A stretch of DNA of 36,969 nt, taken from NCBI GenBank assembly GCA_003427395.1, contig BFEA01000009.1, forward strand, positions 320,060 to 357,028, read 5' to 3'. The translations under genes and the position numbers were made by a program. The DNA comes from Chara braunii. Its lineage: Eukaryota > Streptophyta > Charophyceae > Charales > Characeae. Positions 1 through 11,129 of the stretch are shown piece after piece; within the stretch, counting starts at the first letter, position 1; each line of letters starts with the position of its first letter. The notes beneath the pieces were generated by a model. It was not told the origin of the DNA, did not search any database, and saw nothing but the letters and a program-made list of their open reading frames with translations.

Positions 1-452
1 GACAATTTATGTGACTTTAAAGACGAAACTGACATGTCATTGTCATACATTGAAATGCACTTGAATCAGACGTACTACACATGACATGGTGTGAACACTG
101 TGAAGGCGAAACCAATCTAAGATGGTTTATGTATGGATTTCAACGCACTTTGATAAAAAATCATAAACCGATACGACATTGTCATATGAAACTGAAATTC
201 ATGTGAGTACCATGGATTCTGTCTCACTTCAAGAAATGTCGTACCCATGTAAAATTAAAAGTCAAAAATTGTACTGGTAATTAAAGTTCAAAATTGTACC
301 GACACGTGCAAGAAATCGCAAATGCAAGATTGAAGTACGTCTATATTAAACGCTACAAGGCAACTGTATATTGAACTACGTCTAAAGTAAACGCTACGAG
401 CCGCAACAATGTAAACTTTCTAAAACGCTATCATTTACAAAATTTGAAGTTC
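1..452. other. AT-rich intergenic stretch without a gene
   Basis: No convincing reading frame is seen on either strand. The sequence is AT-rich compared with the 9-12 kb region. Two small imperfect direct repeats are visible: one ends in a shared run around 'aaacgctac' (about 333-359 and 373-400), and another is a repeated 'aaaattgtac' (about 265 and 288). It lies just downstream of the minus-strand family X gene, so it may hold that gene's 3' untranslated region. Confidence 0.6.
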
Positions 453-1355
453 CTATCGATGTTCCCTCGTACCTTTAGAACCAAACCCGTATAAGGCATT
501 CATAGACGACCCGAAAACAAGGGTTTGTGGCTGTCCCTTCGTCGCCACCCCCGAGAACACCGAAATGTACTTCATCCTTACAAACCAACAGGCACCCGCA
601 AAGGACTTATCGATGGCGTCACGAACACAACATGTCACTTGCTCTACCTCATGCCACTTATGAACCTCATCAATTCGAATGACAATCTCCAAATCGGATT
701 GTCCGTTCTCGTACAGAAGGCGCAAATTTCCCATGCTGCGACCATAGACTCTCAGGTGGTTGCAAGAAACTAGCACTACAGCGTCTACCAAAGCCCGCTT
801 TCGGTTTGAACATGCCACACACAACACTCTGCAGAAGTCGGAACCGGCCACAGACAACCGTATGCAACAATATGACACATCTTTTGGCTGTAACCCGGCA
901 CCACGCAGCGGATATACTTCCAAAAACGGATTGTAGGATGCACAATCCAACAACTCTTGTTTCAAGTCTGCAGACCACACTCGAGGTGACCTCGTTACGT
1001 TGTCCAGGCGAAGGTAAAATCTGTTATTCTCTTCCTGCTTGAGCGCGGAGCGCAAGGACGGAAGTTGCCTGACACCAATTGCATAATGAGGTACTTTGAT
1101 CAGACTTCCCCACTCCATCGCGGAAGCAAATTTGTAGTCCTTATGCCATGGACATTTCCTTGCCAAGATGGCTCTATCCCATTCTGCCTCGGACCACGCA
1201 TCGATAGGCTTGTCAAAGAAGGGGACGACGGTCATCCACGGGTCGTTTTCGGTACCGCCTCCCGAACCATGGAATCCGCATACACAAGGGTGAATGAGAC
1301 ATGCATAATCATGCCGATGGTCCATGACTCCTGTCGCACTCCCTACACAAGACAT
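453..1355 (-). CDS. Unknown conserved gene, family X copy 1 (X1)
   Basis: An intact frame of about 300 codons. I do not recognise the family, but it is clearly homologous to the plus-strand gene at 15650-16750. By eye the two are roughly 40-45% identical over about 270 residues, with conserved blocks DPWMTVVP, CPW..YKFA, KQEL.DCA, VSYCC.RL, GSDF.RVLCVA.SN, LVDAVVLVS, FVRMKY.SVFS and NAL.GFGS. That conservation over most of the length shows the frame is real protein. The first in-frame ATG is near 1355 and another is near 1325. A pyrimidine-rich stretch ending in AG just upstream looks like a splice acceptor, so the true start could be in an upstream exon. No signal peptide or membrane segment is visible. 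It lies about 230 bp downstream of the broken DUF7869-type gene on the same strand. Function unknown. Confidence 0.7.
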   Translation of the reverse strand: MSCVGSATGVMDHRHDYACLIHPCVCGFHGSGGGTENDPWMTVVPFFDKPIDAWSEAEWDRAILARKCPWHKDYKFASAMEWGSLIKVPHYAIGVRQLPSLRSALKQEENNRFYLRLDNVTRSPRVWSADLKQELLDCASYNPFLEVYPLRGAGLQPKDVSYCCIRLSVAGSDFCRVLCVACSNRKRALVDAVVLVSCNHLRVYGRSMGNLRLLYENGQSDLEIVIRIDEVHKWHEVEQVTCCVRDAIDKSFAGACWFVRMKYISVFSGVATKGQPQTLVFGSSMNALYGFGSKGTREHR

Positions 1356-1596
1356 GAAATGCAAACAAAATGAAAATGAAATATCGAAATAGTAGAAAAA
1401 TCGCCTTCATGATGAACTTGACTTTGAAAATTGTTGAACTGTCACCAACCATCTTAAAAAATTAAACCGTACACATTGGACAAAATTCGCTACGCAAAAT
1501 TATTGCAACAATAATATGCTCCATTCTGAATTCTCGTCCCTTCAAACAGTTATTTTACAAAAATCTCACTCCCCCACTCTATCGGGCGGACGTGCA

Positions 1597-4345
1597 CTAA
1601 TCGCTCTTGTCCCGTCCATCTACACTCCCTTCACCAGATGGACCTTCACCAGATGGACTCGGATCGAGAAGTGCAGCTTCAGCATTCAGTCGAACACTGG
1701 AAGNTCCATCTACACTCCCTTCACCAGATGGACCTTCACCAGATGGACTCGGATCGAGAAGTGCAGCTTCAGCATTCAGTCGAACACTGGAAGGAATGAC
1801 AAGTCCAGTTGTGAATGGTCTTGTACCACGGACCGGTCTCTCCCAACCAAAAGCGATCGAGTCAGCATCCTGCCATTGTGTCTGGTCAGTCATTTTCCAT
1901 CGTTTTTCCCATGCGTTCTCATACAGTTGTTCGAGCAACTTTGCTCTCCTAGTCGGCACCCAATATTCCACTATCACTTGATTATAATTTTGCGAATTAC
2001 AATCAACAACCACCCGAGAAAGAGTTTTGCCCACCCAGATTGGCACACCACTGGACAAATCATCGTCGGAGGGGCGAAGGATAAGAAAAGTGCCCACGTC
2101 GACATGCACGAGGTGGTCGAAACTAGTCTTCGGGCGATTTTTTCTTCGTCCAACAAACAGCGGTTCCCTGTCATCGTCGATGTTGACACTATGAGGAGAA
2201 GGTTGTTGATCGATTTCGAGCAGCCGTGGTCGTGGCCGAAAACTTCCCTGGGGTTGTGAGGACAACCCGTTGGCGATGATCTCATCGCCATGTTTGATAA
2301 CCTCCTCCCAATAACACAAAGTTGTTTCTCTCCTACTCACCTCATGGTCATTGTAAGTGCACCACGTCGACCGCCTACTCTCCAGCAACTCGCAGTATCG
2401 AACAACACCATTTTTGCCATTCAAATAGTTATTTCGAGGAAGGGTTTGCACATGAGGCGGGTCAAACGGCCACGAAGGACCAACATAGCTTTCATCGGGG
2501 TTTTGATTGAACCAAAAAATCGGACCTTCCTCGGGCAACCATTCTTCATCATCGCAAAACTCCTTGTACAACATGCCCGGACTATCTCCAACCATCAAAA
2601 AATTTAAGCAAGTGCAGTTTTGAAATATCGGTAATGTCTGACGCAACGCACAGGTCCACTATACTAATCCAATCTTCCATCGTATCGAGGAAAATACATT
2701 TGGGAGGCTTTTTGTGGGATTGCTTTATTAGTTCGACGAACTCGTCCATAGTATAAGCGTCTACGTCTTTCAATTTCTTCGAGAAAACGCTGAAAGTAGC
2801 ATCAACGTCTGTATGGGTGTGTCCCACCAGCATGAAACCTATTTCTACCTCTTCAAGAACTTCGAACTTAACCAACAATGCAGCCAGGGCACATATGTAC
2901 TTGTTCTTGTTTTCCCACCAACAATTATCTGCTTGAATGCGCAAAAACCGTGGCAGTGGCGTCCCGCTCCCTTGAATTTCGACAAGGGTTCTCATAACAC
3001 AAGTAACGACCGTGTTGGAATCGTGTTTGAAATACGGAAACCACGTATACACATATATACTAGGGTCTCTGCCGTGTGCAATGACGCCTGTCAGATTAAT
3101 CTTCATCATCATCTCCTGCCTAAGTGCTTTTGAGTAGTCCGCTTGACCAATATGGGGGATAGTTGTTTTATTCTGATCCATGCCGTCAATGATGAGACAC
3201 AAACGCTCATTCGGACGAACCATGGAATCGGTTTTCGCTCGACTGTAGTCCAATTTGTGATCAGTTTGCCTCCTTTGGTGTGCTTTTATATCCTATCGAG
3301 CACGTTCTCAATCTCGAGGAAGAGCAGCATATTGTATACGTTCCTTCACTTCACGACAGACGACGCACTTCGTGAACGTGTTAGATTGCGCGAGGGAAAC
3401 GTGGAAAAAATGTTTCCGCCACAACTTATAAAAGTTGGACTCAGACACGACATCGAGGCCAGCGGCCAGAAAGTCGGATTTGATGGACTCATAAATTGAT
3501 CTCTTCGTGAAAGCAGCCTGGAGTCGAAGCTTCGGTCTGGAAACCCCACCTTGGTTAGCCACCTCATTCGGCATGCTATCCGCATGACACTCGATGAACG
3601 TTCTCATGCTGGCAAGCATGGCGACCGTTTTATTGGTTGGCCTATATTTTTCTGTCAGGTCATGCTCGGAACGCACGTAGCCATTGTCGAAACATTTTTT
3701 GTAGCTGTAAAATGTATTACGCGAGACACCGAGTACATTGCAGTACGCCCTGATGCACATTGAACGTTCCAACTCCACAGGGCGGACACGTTTCTGTCCA
3801 CTCTCATTTACTGTGAGATCCTTAATACTTTTCATCCACCACTCAGCTCGCTCTCCCGGACTCTTACTGTACAGTCCTTGTCTAACCTTTCGCACTTCCT
3901 CAGGCGACACGTCGTAACAACATCGAGCCTTGCAACATGCCATGCCGCGCACCATGAGCAGTCTTCTTTCGGACAGCATGTTTCTCGCTCTTTTATAATG
4001 TTCTTTGCTCCTAGCGTTCCTATTAGCCATGCTATACCTTCGTCTTTCGCCTGGTAGAGGTGCGGGCAAAATCTGCAGTATCGCCCTTCTCTCTGCATCA
4101 CCCCTNCCAGACGATTCCGANCCAGACTCGCTCTGACTTGGAATCGCATCATCACTTCGCATATGCGTTGGACTCGCCCGTGCTGTGGAAAGCTCCTCCG
4201 AAGAATAGTCGGTGGCAACCAAGTTCGTAGTACTGGAGCTAGCACGAAGCAAAGGTCCACTGGAATAGGACCGTTGTCCAGACGAGTAATCAGTGGCCAC
4301 CAACCGCTCAGTCTCATCATCAGACGATGCGTAAGAAACACCCAT
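1597..4345 (-). pseudogene. DUF7869-type transposase-like gene, broken
   Basis: The order fits a DUF7869-type protein: a Ser/Thr-rich N terminus, a Cys-containing segment, a possible helix-turn-helix ('LGVSRNTFYSYKK'), a segment ending in CVVC, then an RNase H-like core with acidic motifs IIDGMDQ, QADNCWWENKNK and GHTHTDVDATFS. The C-terminal part, around HVDVGTF and VPIWVGK, resembles a small beta-barrel found in relatives. Integrase-like catalysis is inferred from these spaced acidic residues. The gene is damaged: in-frame TGA at 3308-3310 and TAG at 3293-3295, both before the core, and a frame change near 2598-2606 at a run of six T on the coding strand. Ns fall at 4106 and 4121. The chosen start is the ATG at 4345. 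Upstream the frame runs on to a TAA at 4451-4453, so a spliced upstream exon is possible. Likely a decayed transposon gene. Confidence 0.75.
1615..1793. repeat. 89-bp exact-looking duplication around one N
   Basis: Positions 1615-1703 are repeated at 1705-1793 with a single N at 1704 between them. Inside each copy an 'accagatgga' element is also repeated. It falls in the C-terminal coding part of the DUF7869-type gene and duplicates its PSGEG-rich tail. A perfect duplicate hinged on one N is typical of a contig join whose overlap was not collapsed, so it is probably an assembly artefact. Confidence 0.85.
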
Positions 4346-4796
4346 TGGCACGCAACTGCTGTGCGCCGAAGCTGTGGGGTGCACCTCGCCAGGAATTTGG
4401 AACGCTATCCGGGAGGTAGACGGTTTTTCGGGCGCGGACGTTGTTGCCAATTATGTAATCAGTTGGATGCAACCTCCAAAGCTCTCACGAAAAGCGAGAT
4501 TTCGTTTTCTTGGGAAATCCGCTGCTGACTGTTGGAACGGCGAACTGTCCGAAGAGGTTGTCGGGGCCAACTCCAGGTGTTGTAGCTGGCAATGCGTGTC
4601 GATAGCTTGTTCAGTTTCCATAACCCGGTTCATGCGGCCGTTCGCTGAGCCTTCTTCGGCGCCGTCATGCAACCGTCGGTGCAGCGGATGCGATTCCCGT
4701 CAGCGCAATGGATTATTCTCTCTTATGCAGGTCGAACGGGTCATTCGAATTCATGTCCACACCCTGCAAAACAGTGGAGTAAACTGTAAGCACGGT
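4346..4796. other. Upstream flank of the DUF7869-type gene
   Basis: On the minus strand an open frame continues upstream of the chosen start, past a TAA at 4451-4453, to about 4672. It could be a 5' exon or untranslated leader, but it has no recognisable domain. No promoter element was identified. The tandem array begins at about 4797. Confidence 0.4.
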
Positions 4797-5253
4797 CAGA
4801 TTTACGCGTTGAGGGCACAAAGTTCGCCGGGATCCGAATTTGGCGGGTGCAGGAGTAGCAAAGAACCTGTTTTCGCGTGGCTTGTGTCAGTGGAAGGTAG
4901 CGCCAGTGGGTGCACACAAGGAACGCTATGTTTGGGCGAACAGAAGGAAGACTCTGTTGTCGGTGAACGATAGCATGCGCTGAACAAAGGGTAGTGGTGG
5001 ATGCACCACCACATAATTCGGCGTAGCGCGACCCCAAACAGACCCCTATAAACACCGATTCTCACCATCGTCTAAGCGAGCTCGTGCGGTGCTCCATTCG
5101 CTGGCACTAGTGCAATAGCGACCCTCGATTTGCGCGCCGGAAACGTCGACGTGCGACAGCGCGAACCGGACAGCACGCAGAAACACAAGCATGTCTGCGT
5201 CAAGACTCTGCACACCGCAACGGTCAAAACCCTTGGGGGGCAGAAAAGATCGT

Positions 5254-5400
5254 GGGTGTGAAAAATTGCTCGCCTTCTAAAATGCCCTTGAAGGGGTTTA
5301 TGGGGGTTGCCAACCGTGACAACGGTCGTGTCCCTTACTTTCGGCAACCCCCATGAACCCCTTCAAGGGCATTTCAGAGGGCGAGCAATTTCTCGCACCC
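5254..5400. repeat. Foldback 1: 58-bp inverted repeat, 31-bp loop
   Basis: The left arm is 5254-5311 and the right arm 5343-5400. Read against each other they pair over about 58 bp with few mismatches. The arms include 'gcccttgaaggggttta' and its complement. Loop 5312-5342. This is the best-preserved of three equivalent foldbacks, one per array unit. Confidence 0.9.
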
Positions 5401-6322
5401 GTAGTCCTCTCGCAATCAACTCACATTTGAAGCTCCGGGCGCCATGCGAAGGACGGATAGATTTGCGCCGATCCTCAAAGTCCGCCAGGATCCGAACTTG
5501 GCGGATTTGCCTGCAGCGGGTAACAGGTTTTTGCGTTGTTGCAGGTATTGGAACGGGTGGATGGCGTTTGCACAGAAGCAGGCGATGCTCGGCCGCACCG
5601 CATTTCGGGGCGGCGATGAACGAAGATCCACGGCACATCGGAAATGCACCCGGCCAGTGACACCGTCGTCAACCCCAATGAACCCCTTTTAGGGCAACTC
5701 ACAAGGCGAGCACTTTTCCGCACTACCAGGCCGCCGACATTGAAGACGGACTGGGCAGTCCAAGCTGTTGAAAATAACGGTCAGATTCACAGAGATCCGA
5801 ATTTGGTGGGTGCAGGAGTAGCAAGGAACCTGTTTTCGCGCGGCTTGTGTCAGTGGAAGGTAGCGCCGGTGGGTGCACACAAGGAACGCTATGTTTGGGC
5901 GAACAGAAGAAAGGCTCTATTGTCGGTGAACGATAGCACGCGCAAAACAAAGGGTAGTGGTGGATGCACCACCACACAATTCGGCGCAACGCGACCCCAA
6001 ACAGACTCCTATAAACACCGATTCTCACCATCGTCTAAGCGAGCTCGTGCGGTGTTCCATTCGCTGGCACTAGTGCAATAGCTATCGAACACGGACATCT
6101 CCACTGCGCAAACAAGAAAAATGCAGAAAAGGATGAAAGAACCCCCCTTAAACCCTTCCAAACATTGATTCGGCCAGTCGAGAAGGCGACCCCCGATTCG
6201 CACGCCGGGAACGTCGACGTGCGACAGCGCAAACCGGACAGCACGCAGAAACACAAGCATGTCTGCGTCAAAACTCCGCACACCGCGATGGTGAAAACCC
6301 TTGGGGGGGCAGAAAAGATCGT

Positions 6323-6469
6323 GGGTGCAAAAAATTGCTCGCCTTCTGAAATGCCCTTGAAGGGGTTTATGGGGGTTGCCTTCGGTGACAACGGTCGTGT
6401 CCCTTATTTTCAGCGACCCCCATGAACGCCTTCAAGGGCATTTCAGAGGGCGAACAATTTCTCGCACCC
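6323..6469. repeat. Foldback 2: 58-bp inverted repeat, 31-bp loop
   Basis: Left arm 6323-6380 and right arm 6412-6469, the same sequence family and the same loop length as the copy 1069 bp earlier. The right arm has a few private substitutions, for example 'gaacgcc' in place of 'gaacccc'. Confidence 0.88.
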
Positions 6470-7345
6470 GCAGTCCTCTCGCAATCAACTCAGAGTCGAA
6501 GCTCCAGGCGCCGTGCGGAGGACGGATAGATTTGCGCCGATCCTCAAAGTCCACCATGATCCGAACTTGGTGGATTTGCCTGCAGCGAGTAACAAGTTTT
6601 CGCGAGGCTGCAGGTATTGGAACGGGTGGATGGCGTTTGCACAGAAGCAGGCGATCCTCGGCCGCACCTCATTTCGGGGAGTCGATGAACGAAGATCCAT
6701 GGCACACCGGAAATGCACCCGGCCAGTGACACTGTCGTCAACACCAATAAACCCCTTTCAGGGCTACTGACAAGGCGAGAACTTTTCCTCACTACCAGGC
6801 CGCCGGCATTTAAGACGGACTGGGCAGTCCAAGCTGTTGAAAATAACGGTCAGATTTACGGGGAGCGTCTAAATTCGCCGGGATACGAATTTGGCGGGTG
6901 TAGGAGTAGCAAGGAACCTGTTTTCGCGCAGCTTGTGTCAGTGGAAGGTAACGCCAGTGGCTGCACACAAGGAACGCTATGTTTGGGCGAACAAAAGGAA
7001 GGCTCTGTTGTCGGTGAACGATAGCACGCGCAGAACAAAGGGTAGTGGTGCATGTACTACCACACAATTCGGCGCAGCGCGACCCCAAACTGACCCCCAT
7101 AAACTCGATTCTCACCATCGTCTAAGCGAGCTCGTGCAGTTTTCCATTCACAGGTACTAGCGCAAGAGCTTATCGAACTCGGACATCCCCACTGCATAGA
7201 CAAGAAAAATGCAGAAAAGGATGAAAGATCCCCCCTTCAACCCTTCCAAACATTGATTCGGCCAGTCGAGAAGGCGACCCCTGATTCTGCGACAAGACTT
7301 CGCACACCGCGACATTCAAAAACCTTGGGGGGCAACAAAGATCGT

Positions 7346-7492
7346 GGGCGCGAAAAATTGCTCGCCTCCATAAATCCCCTCGAAGGGGTTAATGTGGGTT
7401 GTCGGCGGTGACAACGGCCGTGTCCCTTATTTTCGGCAACCCCCATGAACCCCTTGAAGGGCATTTCAGAGGGCGAGCAATTTCTCGCACCC
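7346..7492. repeat. Foldback 3: inverted repeat with a diverged left arm
   Basis: Left arm 7346-7403 and right arm 7435-7492. The right arm is close to the other copies. The left arm has more substitutions, so pairing is weaker. A fourth unit keeps only a right-arm remnant, near 8389-8450. Confidence 0.8.
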
Positions 7493-8568
7493 ACAGTCCT
7501 GTCGCAATCAACTCACACTCGAAGCTCCAGGCGCCACACAAAGGACGGATAGATTCGCGTCGATCCTCGAAGTCCGCCAGGATCCGAACTTGGTGGATTC
7601 GCCCGCATTTGTAACGGGCGGATGGCGTTTGCACAGAAGCAGGCGTTGCTCGGGCGCACCGCATTTTGGGGCGCCGATGAACGAAGATCCACGGCACACC
7701 GGAAATGGACCCGGCCAGCGACACCGTTGTCAACCCAAATAAACCCCTTTCAGGGCAACTTACAAGGCGAGCAATTTTGCGCAATACCATGCCGCCGGCA
7801 TTGAAGACGGACGGAGAAGTCCAAGCCGTTGAAAACAACGGTCAGATTCATGCGGTGCCTCGAAGTCCTCCGGGATCCGATTTTGGCCGGTGCTGGAGTA
7901 GCAAAGAACCTGTTTTTGCGCGGCCGGTGTCAGTGGAACGGAGTGCCAGCGGGTGCACACAAGGAACGCTATGCTTGGCCGCACAAAAGGAAGACTCTGC
8001 CGCTCTCGAGCTATCGTTGAACGTCAGGACACGCAGAGCAAAGGGCAGCGGTGGATGCACCACCACAAAATCGGGTGCAGCGCGATCCCAAACTGACCAA
8101 TAGTGCGAGAGTTCATCGAGATCGGACATCCCAACCGCGCAGACAAGAAAAATGTAGAAACTGATGAAAGACCCCCCCTGCAACCCTTCCAAACCCCGTT
8201 TCGACCAGTCGACAAGGCGACCCCCGATTCGCGCGCCGGTAACGTCGACGTGCGAAAGCGCGAACCGGAAACCACGCAGAAACACGACCATGTGTGCGAC
8301 AAGAATCCGCGCACCGGGACGGTCAAAACCCTCTGGGGGCAACAAAGATCGATGACACACAGACAAGGGACACGGCCGCTATCACCATCGGCAACCCCCA
8401 CAAGCCCCTCGAAGGGCATCTTAGAAGGTGAGCAATTTTTCGCACCCACAGTCCTCGCACAATCAACTCACACTTGAAGCTCCAAGCCTCATGCGAGCAC
8501 TTTTGCGTGCCCGGAGGCCTCTGCTAATCAGAACGCACTCGACAGTCGTGGCCGTCGAAAACGGCGGT

Positions 8569-9421
8569 TAAATTTACGCGGGACCTCAAAGTCCGCCGGG
8601 ATCCGAACTTGGCGCTTGCTGGACTGGCCAGGAACCGGTTTGNGCGGGGGACGACGGATATTTGGATGACCGGTGTGGAATTGCACAGAAGGAACGCTAG
8701 GCTTGGCTGCATGTTCAAGGAGGCCCTGCTGCTGCTCACAAGTGTTTGTTCCAACAGAGCACGCAGAACAGAAATGGTCGTCGCAGGTGCACCACGTCAG
8801 AAATTGGCGTAGCGCGGCCCCCAATAGACCCCCATGGACCCCGATTCTCCTCATCGACAAAGCGAGCACTTGTGGCGATCGAGTCGCCAATGTTGCCATC
8901 CTTGATGACAATGACTACAAGCACAAAAAAAAAATGACCACGGCTGGTGGACCCCCGATTAGTACCGCAGACAAGGCGAGCTCGCAGTCGGGCAATGGCA
9001 GGTTCCACAGCCAGGTTCATGGGACCACGTACGGGTGCCAACCACGAAGTCCGCCCGGATCCGAACTTCAGATCGGTTGCCGNGTTCGNCCGGGAGCATT
9101 AAACACTTTGTTTTTGCTGGGGTCCCGTTGGGAGGACTTTTTTTTTTTTGCGGCAACACCAACGAAAGAACAGTCATGCAACCAGGACTCTGAAAAGATC
9201 CATGCAAACCGTAAGCGTCTTATTTCAGCGACGCGGTTGAAACAACAATAATCATCCGAGCAGCCCACGACTTCGCATGCTTCAAATTGCAAGTCCTTCG
9301 GGATCGGAAGTTCGTCGCACGCTGAAAACTGGCATGGCGTTATGAACTATCGACCCCACGCCCGAAAGATGGGAACTGTGTCCCGCAAAACGTAGTCATC
9401 AGGGCAACCCGGGATGGCATT
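8569..9421. other. Diverged end of the tandem array, no gene
   Basis: Scattered landmarks of the array units persist to about 8870. The near-palindrome occurs near 8588, 9047 and 9293. A run of T at 9140-9150 and Ns at 8643, 9083 and 9089 are present. No frame here has coding character. Confidence 0.6.
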
Positions 9422-9680
9422 GTGACTGCGAACGCGAAACCAACAACCGCCAAAAAAATGGGAACTTCGGATCCCGGCGAACTACAACAATCGTGCGCTA
9501 TTTTCGCACCTGCGCGTGCTCTCCCTGCGGCCGAGCGAATGCAACAGATTGCTGCTTTGGCGAGAGCACTGTGCATGATTGCTGTAGTTCGTCGGGATCC
9601 GAACTTCCCATCTCGCCAGGCAACCACACGCCACGCGCCGTTTTTCGTTTGGTTGTTGTTGGTTTCGAGCTTGCGGTGGC
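9422..9680. repeat. Foldback with near-palindromes inside both arms
   Basis: The inner arms are 9460-9495 and 9573-9609. They pair over about 37 bp and each contains one copy of the short near-palindrome. A further pairing block lies outside them: 'gaaaccaacaacc' near 9436 against 'ggttgttggtttc'-like sequence near 9652-9676. The whole looks like a foldback of about 260 bp with a loop of about 77 bp that carries no gene. Confidence 0.7.
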
Positions 9681-10405
9681 GACCCCCCTTGCCCCGATGA
9701 CTGAGACGTTTCCCGGAGGCGGCCGGATTGTTCGTTACTGAACGAGGACATGTTTTCGTGTCGAGGTTGTCGTCACGAAACATGCGGCGCTCACGCCGAA
9801 GAAACGCCATCGTCATTGCAGCGAGCGGTACAGGCGTTCTCCATCGTGCGCATGCAACGTGTGCATTCTTCGTTCTGGAGCCCGCGGATGTTGCGCGTAC
9901 AGTCCTGGCATTTGTCGTGCGGAATGCGATATCGCATGCCTCACGACCAGCGCCAGGAGCGCACGCTCAACATCCATGGCCTCTATGGTGTATCATGTGC
10001 ACGTTGTGTGCGCGGGATGGAGACGACAGCAACTCTCCCGGGATTGACGCCATAGTCTCTTCGGGGAGGGAGGCTCAAGTGTTGCGGCGAGAACACGAAC
10101 ACGGAATGACGACCCCCTCCTGTTTATGAATACCTTGCCTCTCACTGCACGCCACGTGGACAGCGGACATCCTTCCCCCCGTGGCCAACGCGCGACGCTT
10201 AGTACCAACAGCGGTCGCGCGCAGCCCATGCGCCTCCTTTGTTGAGAACATTAAACGAGCGAGGGAAGTGTTTCGAAGGGGTTTCGTGTTCCGCTGGGAA
10301 TAGGCGATTTCGTGTTTGCGTCGACCGCGCGGGAGTGGTTTGCAATGTCCAGCTTGTGATCAACGACAGTTTTTCTTCAATGCCAAGCCAAACAAGAGTC
10401 GTGGG
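9681..10405. other. GC-rich stretch, nothing recognised
   Basis: Several overlapping open frames exist on the plus strand, as expected of GC-rich DNA. None has a recognisable domain, and none shares sequence with another part of the window. Confidence 0.5.
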
Positions 10406-10514
10406 GGCGGTCGCGTGGAACGAATGAGAGAGAAGCAGAACGGGACACGCAAACCGTGTGCCCCGATGTCCACGTCATCCGTTCCCGCCGTCCCAACCAC
10501 TTGCGACACGTGGC
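10406..10514. repeat. Left direct repeat flanking the GAT block
   Basis: Shares an ordered series of words with 11021-11129, such as 'gggacac..aaacc.tgtg' and 'atgtc.ac..catcc.ttccc.ccgtccc'. Identity is roughly 75% by eye. Both copies have the same orientation. Confidence 0.75.
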
Positions 10515-10518
10515 ACGA

Positions 10519-11008
10519 CATGATGATAATGATGACGACGGTGATGAACACGATGATAGTGACGATTACGGTGGTGATGTTGATCTGGGCGACGATGTCG
10601 CTGACGATGATGACGATGTTGATGATGATGATAATGTCGATGATGATGTTCGTGATGATGACGATTGTGATGATGACGATGATGATGATGACGATGATGA
10701 CGACGATGATGACGATGTTGATGATGGCGATGACAGCGAAGAGGACGATGGTGGTGATTTTGATGACGGCGACGACGCTGATGATGATGATGATGTTGAT
10801 GACGTTGATGATGTTGATGATGATGTTGATGATGATGAGGATGTTGATGACGTTGACGAGGTTGATGATGATGTTGATGAAGATGATGATGATCACGATG
10901 ACAATGATGGTGATGATGATGATGATGATGATGAAGATGATGACGTTGATGGTGGTGGCGACGATGATGGTGATGATGGGGGCGATGATGATGATGATGA
11001 TGGCAAGC
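10519..11008. repeat. GAT/GAC trinucleotide microsatellite, ~490 bp
   Basis: Almost unbroken gat, gac and gtt triplets. It keeps all frames open: Asp/Val-rich in one plus frame, Met-rich in another and His-rich on the minus strand. This is low-complexity DNA and not evidence of protein. Interruptions such as 'gcgaagagg' suggest an old array. Confidence 0.95.
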
Positions 11009-11020
11009 AAGAATCACGAG

Positions 11021-11129
11021 GCCGCTCGCGAGGAAAGAACGAGCGGGAATCAGAAGGGGACACAGAAACCATGTGTCCCAATGTCACCGACATCCTTTCC
11101 CTCCGTCCCTGCAACTTGAAACAGGTGGC
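11021..11129. repeat. Right direct repeat flanking the GAT block
   Basis: Partner of 10406-10514, same orientation, about 615 bp downstream. The microsatellite therefore sits between two copies of one unique-looking sequence. Confidence 0.75.

Larger units (their letters stand above)
4797..8650. repeat. Tandem array of diverged ~1-kb repeat units
   Basis: The same ordered string of landmarks recurs. It begins 'cggtcagatt' and runs through a GGATCCGAA motif, 'aggaacctgtttt', 'aaggaacgctatg', 'acaaagggtagtgg', the foldback, 'tcgcaatcaactcac' and 'atggcgtttgcacagaagc'. Anchoring on 'cagatt' gives starts at about 4797, 5782, 6851, 7843 and a weaker one near 8568, so unit lengths are about 985, 1069, 992 and 726 bp. 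Short frames inside the units are not shared coherently between copies, so the array looks noncoding. The last units carry deletions, including loss of the left foldback arm near 8350. Confidence 0.85.

Noticed and set aside
4797-8650. Short frames repeated in the 1-kb array as a tandem gene family
   Set aside because: Frames start and stop at different places in each unit, and changes do not favour third codon positions by eye.
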